Source: Halicephalobus mephisto (Eukaryota; Nematoda; Chromadorea; Rhabditida; Panagrolaimidae). Taken from it: 64,000 bases of DNA. The stretch spans positions 1-64,000 of the forward strand of contig SWDT01000559.1 in assembly GCA_009193035.1 (NCBI GenBank). The letters run 5' to 3'. A program made the position numbers and the translations under genes. The notes under the pieces are model-generated. The model ran no database searches. It was not told where the DNA came from and saw only the letters and a list, made by a program, of their open reading frames with translations. This document shows positions 58,285 to 64,000 of the stretch, one piece after another (position 1 is the first letter of the stretch; the number at the start of each line of letters is the position of its first letter).

Positions 58285-58905
58285 AAAAAAAGTAATTTCT
58301 GATCCAGTAAAAAATAAAAATCATTATTATTGTTTTTTAATTTTTATTACAAATGCGAAATATGAAAAATATGACTATTGTATTATATTTTGGAATTTTT
58401 ACAGAATTAAAAGTTACTTTTTTTTGAACTTAATACAACTATAGATTGAACATAATGTATTTGAAAATTAATATTTTTAATGTATCTATATATCATACAA
58501 TTCACAAATATTAACACAAAAAAAGTAACTTTTGATCCAGTAAAAAATGAAAATTATTATTATTTTTTAATTTTCGTCATAAATATCAAATATTTATCAA
58601 AAATATTGCATTTTTTGTCACATTTTGGAATTTTTACAGAATTAAAAGTTACTTTTTTTTGAACTTAATGCAACTATAGATTGAACATAATGTATTTGAT
58701 AAATCAGAGTCGTATTAATGTATCTATATATCATACAATTCACAAATATTAACACAAAAAAAGTAATTTTTGATCCAATAAGAAATAAAAATCATTATTT
58801 TTTAATTTTCGTCACAAATATCAAATATTTGTCAAAAATATTGCATTTTTTATCACATTTTGGAATTCTTCCTAGCCTAAAAGTTACGGTTTTTTGTGTA
58901 GTACT
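58285..58905 (+). repeat. Foldback-type dispersed repeat, family F, copies 6-8
   Basis: Three tandem units of about 230 bp like those at 55.0-55.5 kb, sharing TAATGTATCTATATATCATA, ATTCACAAATATTAACACAA and CAACTATAGATTGAACATAA. Confidence 0.8.
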
Positions 58906-59039
58906 CAACTGATAGGACTTTGGGGATTTAATCATCAAAAATATATTCTAAAATAAGACATGATTAAAAATTGTGATTTCAATAGACTATGATTTTTAAT
59001 GTTTTAGACAATCCGATATATGACCGGAAATTAACATAT

Positions 59040-60620
59040 AGAATAAGTAACAACGATTAATTTGTCTCAACACGAACGTTTACTCGTGATAGAAAACAAG
59101 AAAAATAATCTTGATGATCAAAAACTTTCGTGTCAAAGATTAATTTTTTTCTTTTTAAATTGGTCTTAACACGAATGTTTATCTGTATTCATAAATATGC
59201 AGCATTGTGGTTTTCGAAAACTTTCGTGTCGAAAATTAACTTTTTTTTTAGATTTGTCTCAAAACGAAGATTTTATTTACACTCATAAATATGCAACATT
59301 GTGGTTTTTGAAAACTTTCGTGTCAAAAGTTAACTTTTTTCTTCTCAGATTGGTCTTACCACGAATGTTTATCTATATTCATAAATATGTAACATTGTTA
59401 TTATTTTTGAAAACTTTCGTGTCAAAAGTTAACTTTTTTTAGATTTCTATCAAAATGAAGATTTTATTTACACTCATAAATATGTAGCATTGTGATTTTT
59501 GAAAACTTTCGTGTCGAAAGTTAACTTTTTTCTTCTCAGATTGGTCTTAACACGAATGTTTATCTATATTCATAAATATGTAATATTGTTATCATTTTCG
59601 AAAACCTTTGTGTCGAAAATTAACTTTTTTCTCTTTAAATTGGTCTTAGCACGAATGTTTATCTATATTCATAAATATGTAATATTGTTATCATTTTTGA
59701 AAACTTTCGTGTCGAAAATTAACTTTTTTCTTCTCAGATTGGTCTTACCACGAATGTTTATCTATATTTATAAATATGTAATATTATTATCATTTTCGAA
59801 AACTTTCGTGTCGAAAGTTAATTTTTTTTAGATTTCTATCTAAATGAAGATTTTATTTACACTCATAAATATGCAACATTGTGATTTTTGAAAACTTTCG
59901 TGTCAAAGATTAACTTTTTTTTCTTAGATTGGTCTCAACATGAAGATTTTATTTACACTCATAAATATGTAGCATTGTGATTTTCGAAAACCTTTGTGTC
60001 AAGGGCTAACTCCAACATTTTTTTAAATTGATCTCAGCACAAAGATGCACTCACGATGGTAAACAAGAAAAATGATCCTAATGGTCAGAAATTTTCGTGT
60101 CAAAGATTAACTTTTGTTTTTTAGATTGGTCTCAACGCGAAAATTTTATTTTTATTAGTATATGATAAAGTGTTAATTTTTGGAGATTTTCGTAGTGAGA
60201 GTTGTTTTAATTTTTTTCATTATCTCCTAAGACGAAAATTTTGGTTTTATTAGTATATGATAAAATGTTAATTTTTGGAGATTTTCGTGATGAGAGTTGT
60301 TTTAATTTTTTTGTTATCTCCTAACACGAAAATTTTGGTTTTATTAGTATATGACAAAATAAGTTAATTTTTGGGGATTTTCGCGGTGAGAATTGTTTTA
60401 CTTTTTTTGTTATCTCCTAACACGAAAATTTTACTTTTATTAGTACATGATAAAATGTTAATTTTTGGAGATTTTCGCGGTAAGAGTCGAACTAAGAAAA
60501 AAATAAAACTATTTTTCACACGAAGGTGTACTTTAACAAGAAAATAAAATATTTTCGTGATGAGAGTTGTTTTAATTTTTTTCATTGTTTACTAAGACGA
60601 AAATTTTACTTTTATTAATA
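59040..60620 (+). repeat. Large tandem array, units of about 93-120 bp
   Basis: 59150-60000: about nine units with TTGGTCTTAACACGAATGTT, ATTCATAAATATGTAATATT, GAAAACTTTCGTGTCGAAA and TTAACTTTTTTCTTCTCAG. 60110-60620: a related sub-family with TTATCTCCTAACACGAAAAT, TATTAGTATATGATAAAATG and GGAGATTTTCGTGATGAGA. Long plus-strand frames rich in Lys/Phe/Ile are repeat artefacts. Confidence 0.9.
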
Positions 60621-61640
60621 TATGACAAAGCTCGTCAGGATTTTCAAGAGTTTTCGCTGTGGGAGTTCTTTTTGTTTTTGAACTACTTTTTACACAAAAT
60701 TTCATTCATACTGGTATACGGTAAAATTTATCAAGATTTTCAAGAGCTTTCGTGACGAGAATCAACCTTGTTTTTTCGGATTTTCGTCATGTGAAATTTT
60801 ATTCACATGGATGAATGACCGAGATCATCATGATCATCAGGGATTTCGTGTTAAGAATTATTTTTATTTTCTTTTTTGACTATTTTTTCGCAAAGTCCCA
60901 TTCGTATCTAAACACGGGTTCATTTCGGTCTTCGGAGAATTCCATAATTAGAGTTGATTTAATTCCTTAAAATTGCCCTTTTTAAACAAGTTCCATTTTC
61001 ACATAGGACCAAACGGGCCTCATTATGGTCTTCAAAACTTTCGTGGCAAGAATTAAATTTATTTTTTTAACTTTGTTCATACCTAAAAAAATATCAATAT
61101 ATTTTTAAAATTTCTGTTCAAAAAAAACTTCTTTTAATAATTTTTAAATTTTATTCATAATTAAAAAATTTATTAATATCCTCAAAACTTTCGTGGCAAG
61201 AATTAAATTTATTTTTTTAACTTTTTTCATACCTAAAAAAATATCAATATGTTTTTAAAATTTCTGTTCAAAAAAAATTTATTTTTTAATAATTTTTAAA
61301 TTTTATTCATACTTAAAAAATATCATTAAAATACTTAAAAATTTATTTTTTAATAATTTTTTAAATTTTATTCGTAATTAAAAATTTTTTTATGACCTTC
61401 AAAACTCTCGCGGTGAAAATTAATTTTTTACAACTTTATTCATAATTAAAATTTTTTTATTATCTTCGAAACTTTCGCGGTGAAAGTTAATTTTTTACAA
61501 TTTTATTCATATCTAAAAAAACTTAGTAATTTTTTTAAACTTTCGGGGTGAAAATTAATTTTTTACAACTTTATTCAGAATTAAAATTTTTTTATTATCT
61601 TCGAAACTTTCGCGGTGAAAGTTAATTTTACGTTTGTTCA
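60621..61640 (+). repeat. Degenerate continuation of the ACGAAA array
   Basis: Units with AAAACTTTCGTGGCAAGAAT and TTAACTTTTTTCATACC at 61040-61250, then GAAACTTTCGCGGTGAAAGT with TTAATTTTTTACAACTTTAT repeated at 61385-61625. Confidence 0.75.
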
Positions 61641-62010
61641 ACTTTTATTCACCGAGTTCCCGTTGTTTCTCATTCATTTGAACAGTTTCCCTAAGGCGAT
61701 AATTGCTAAAGGAATTCTGGATGAGGCTGTCCTAGTAAAATTTATTTGTCCCCGATTAACCCAGCTCCTGCTGTTCTGTTGTCAGAAACAGGCATTTTCA
61801 ATTTTTCCAGAAATGGATTTGCAATTATCACTGGCCAGTTCTGACGCTGGCAAATTGCCTTCGTTTTGATCGGGGAAGGGCTTTACGACTTATCCGTTCT
61901 TGAATTTTTTCGCGGTGGCTAAAAACAGGAAGCTTTTAATCCGTTGTGAATCATTAATGAAAAAGTAATTTTTTTTCATTCAGATATTTTGTTTTTTAAA
62001 TTCCCTCTAT
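61641..62010. other. Unique island upstream of the peptide receptor
   Basis: About 280 bp of less AT-rich single-copy sequence (61641-61930). An 84-codon plus frame crosses it but begins in the repeat and shows no domain. Its position 0.5-0.8 kb before the receptor start fits a promoter region. Confidence 0.3.
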
Positions 62011-62018
62011 TTCGTAAG

Positions 62019-62078
62019 GTGGTTTCGCGGTCTGGTTTTTACTTACAAGGCGGGAGACCCGGGTTCGGTGCCGCCCAC
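62019..62078 (+). tRNA. tRNA-like relic
   Basis: A 60-bp GC-rich block with complementary ends GTGG/CCAC, a B-box-like GGGTTCGGTGCC and an upstream CGGTCTGG reminiscent of an A box. Neither the T stem nor the anticodon stem pairs properly, so it would be a decayed tRNA gene or tRNA-derived element head. Confidence 0.3.
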
Positions 62079-62425
62079 GTGTTTACTTGGATGTCCTTTT
62101 TTGTCAACAAAAATTTCTACTTTTTTTCATAAATTTATGGAATTTCCATTTTTTGTTCTTTTTGCAGCATTGTTTTTTCGAAATTGGACTCTGTAAATAC
62201 GAAAATTTAGCAACAACAACGAAGGTCATTTTGACGTGGCTTTTGTTATTTTTGTTCTTCGGTGTCCATGCCCTAAGGCCATGTGACGATTATCGCTACT
62301 TAAAGTTGACTTGGCCTTTTTTGGATTTTGTTTATTTTTTATTAGCTTCAATTTTTAGAATTTCGCGTTCGATTATGTTTCAATTTTTCGATTTTTTACA
62401 AAATATAAAATATTTAAAAATAAAA

Positions 62426-62431
62426 TTTCAG
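62426..62431 (+). promoter_or_regulatory. Candidate SL acceptor, peptide receptor gene
   Basis: TTTCAG lies 34 nt upstream of the ATG at 62466 and would put a four-codon upstream frame into the leader. Confidence 0.45.
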
Positions 62432-62451
62432 ATTTTTCTTTCATATACCCA

Positions 62452-62466
62452 ATGCCACCAGAATAA
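62452..62466 (+). promoter_or_regulatory. Tiny upstream reading frame overlapping the start codon
   Basis: ATG CCA CCA GAA TAA; its stop overlaps the receptor start as TAATG. If the SL site at 62431 is used, this frame is the first AUG in the mRNA and could permit translation by reinitiation. Confidence 0.45.
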
Positions 62467-64000
62467 TGGACATTGCTGAAAAATGCCAGACTGTTATCTG
62501 GCAATTGCCGAATGACTCGACAATTTACGAAGTTTTATATAAAGTCCACCAAACATACAAGCCAGTTCACACATATTTGTCGATATTTATCTGTGCCCTC
62601 GGCGCTGTATGTAATTTCTGCAATATTGTAGTTTTAACAAGGTCGGTTTTAATACATTAAATTTATTTTATTAATTAATATCAAAATCTTTAAAAAATCA
62701 ATTTTTTCAAACTTCCACGAAAAAAACGAATTTTTAAAAATAATAAATTTAATTTTAAAAATTTGGAAAGATTTTTAATTTCTGTAAAAAAATAATTAAT
62801 TTAGTAATTTTTTAATTTAATTTTCAAATTTCGAAAGATTTTTATTTTTTTAATTTTTATAAAAAATAATTAATTTAGTAATTTTTTAATTTAATTTTCA
62901 AATTTCGAAAGATTTTTATTTTTTTAATTTTTATAAAAAATAATTAATTTAATAATTTTTTAATTTAATAATTTTTTAATTTAATTTTAAAATTTCGAAA
63001 GATTTTTATTTTTTTAATTTTTGTAAAAAATAATTAATTTAGTAATTTTTTAATTTAATTTTAAAATTTCGAAAAATTTTTATTTTTTTAATTTTTGTAA
63101 AAAATAATTAATTTAGTAATTTTTTAATTTAATTTTCAAATTTCGAAAGATTTTTATTTTTTTAGTTTTTGAAATTTTTGAATTCCCGCGCAAAAAAAGT
63201 TTGAAAATGGAAAAAATTGTAAATTTTATGATTTTTTAGAAAAATTTATTTTTTTTAATTTTAAATTTTTTTCAGAAAAACGATGCGAACGCCGGTGAAC
63301 ATGATTCTGACGGCGATGGCTTGCTGCGATACAGTAGTCCTTTTTTCGAATTTAATTTACACGACACATTACACATTTGTGGCAGTTGCGGACTGTCACC
63401 CGAGGCATTGGTCGTATGGATGGGCTACGTTCTTGATTGCCCATGCTCATTTGAGTCTTGTCGGACATTCGAGTAGTATCTGGCTTTCTGTGATGCTTGC
63501 CTTGATACGGTATTTGACTTTGAGAAGTCGTGGAAATTTGAGCGGAATCCAAATCGGTCCGAAACATTCGTATATCGCCATCGCTTCTGTCGTCGTTTTT
63601 ATTTCGATCATGAATACGCCGAATTTCCTGACTTATAGGATTCTGGAGTCGAAACTGATGTACCATTGTAACATCACGGACCCTAGTTTGATCGACTCCA
63701 TGGCCTACATCCCGGGCATAAGCGAAATGGCGACCCAAGCGGACTGTTTGGTCTTCAGGATGGCCTTCTGGATAAGCGGAATCGTCTTCAAATTAGTCCC
63801 TTGTATGTTGTTGACCATCTTCGTTCTTCTTTTGATGAAGATCCTCAACGAAGTGAAACAGAACAGAAATCGGCTTCTGAAGGGCTCCAGAATGGGACCC
63901 CACGCAAACGGATCCGTTTCCCCGAGTGTCTTCGAAGTCAAATCCGGCAAATCCAACGACGGCCAATGCCAGAACAACATATACAGAACCAATTCAGTCA
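62466..64000 (+). CDS. DMSR-like neuropeptide GPCR (5' part, cut by window end)
   Basis: Rhodopsin-class receptor resembling nematode DMSR (dromyosuppressin-receptor-related, FMRFamide-type) proteins. Exon 1 is 62466-62641, exon 2 runs from 63276 past the window end; the 634-bp intron is GT-AG, splitting an Arg codon. About 300 residues are visible. A short extracellular N-terminus is followed by TM1 (YLSIFICALGAVCNFCNIVV) with LTRKTMRTPVNMILTAMACC leading into TM2; the NIVVLTRK.MR.P.N.ILT pattern is the family hallmark. A Cys lies before TM3 (ADCHPRHW), and TM3 ends SIWLSVMLALIRYLTL with RY in place of DRY. TM4 follows, then a second loop with a Cys and NIT sequon (YHCNITDP). TM5 contains WISGIVFKLVPCMLLTIFV, also family-typical. 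The frame ends in intracellular loop 3; TM6-7 lie outside. Exon 2 has notably higher GC than its surroundings. Confidence 0.85.
62700..63170 (+). repeat. Tandem repeat in the peptide-receptor intron
   Basis: Six units of about 60-85 bp: AATAATTAATTTAGTAATTT, TTTAATTTAATTTTCAAATT, TCGAAAGATTTTTATTTTT. Confidence 0.9.

Noticed and set aside
59197..59831. Repeated Lys/Phe/Ile frames considered as a transmembrane repeat protein
   Set aside because: They follow the roughly 105-bp tandem unit and have no splice or start context.
62087..62479. 130-codon plus frame before the peptide receptor
   Set aside because: Phe/Leu-rich composition fits T-rich DNA; it overlaps the receptor start in another frame and shows no domain.
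63352..63992. Two minus-strand frames opposite the last exon
   Set aside because: Antisense shadows of the DMSR-like receptor exon, which has the family motifs in the plus frame.

Overview
The window looks like nuclear DNA of a rhabditid nematode, most likely a Caenorhabditis-type genome. Reasons: two complete nematode-style chemoreceptor genes, an innexin and a DMSR-like neuropeptide receptor; short introns ending in TTTTCAG-type acceptors; the same acceptor just upstream of start codons, as expected for spliced-leader trans-splicing; very AT-rich intergenic DNA; and many tandem repeats carrying GGTC..ACACGAA and TACAGTA phrases. No organism name can be proven from the sequence alone. All spliced models below were built by eye from splice signals, reading frame and family knowledge.

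Layout. 1-12.9 kb: gene-poor, mostly unique DNA holding a decayed HSP70 pseudogene (3.9-5.1 kb), a tRNA-like gene (5.73 kb) and a possible orphan exon on the minus strand (9.2 kb). 12.9-19.4 kb: two tandem seven-transmembrane chemoreceptor genes of the Srg/Srv superfamily. They share a three-exon structure and are separated by a foldback-type repeat, a SINE-like element with a 14-bp target-site duplication and a small TIR element whose right end abuts the second gene's trans-splice site. 20.0-22.4 kb: two plus-strand genes, an unrecognised 278-residue basic protein and a 206-residue four-helix membrane protein. 22.97-28.94 kb (minus): a complete five-exon innexin gene with two interchangeable N-terminal modules. 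The inner module uses GC-AG introns at both of its junctions.

29-62 kb is a repeat desert: short-period tandem arrays, low-complexity A/T runs, a second truncated SINE copy with its own target-site duplication, a 668-bp TIR element filled with a minisatellite, and a reverse-transcriptase relic. Small coding-like islands also occur (a possible 43-residue secreted peptide at 36.6 kb, an exon with weak doublecortin-like similarity at 54 kb, a two-frame open island at 43 kb). 62.4-64 kb: the 5' part of a DMSR-like (myosuppressin/FMRFamide-type) GPCR, cut by the window end.

Functionally the recognisable genes are those of a nervous/sensory repertoire (chemoreceptors, gap-junction subunit, peptide GPCR). 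They are not visibly one pathway. The most interesting observation is the innexin with duplicated alternative first-exon modules and paired GC-AG introns.
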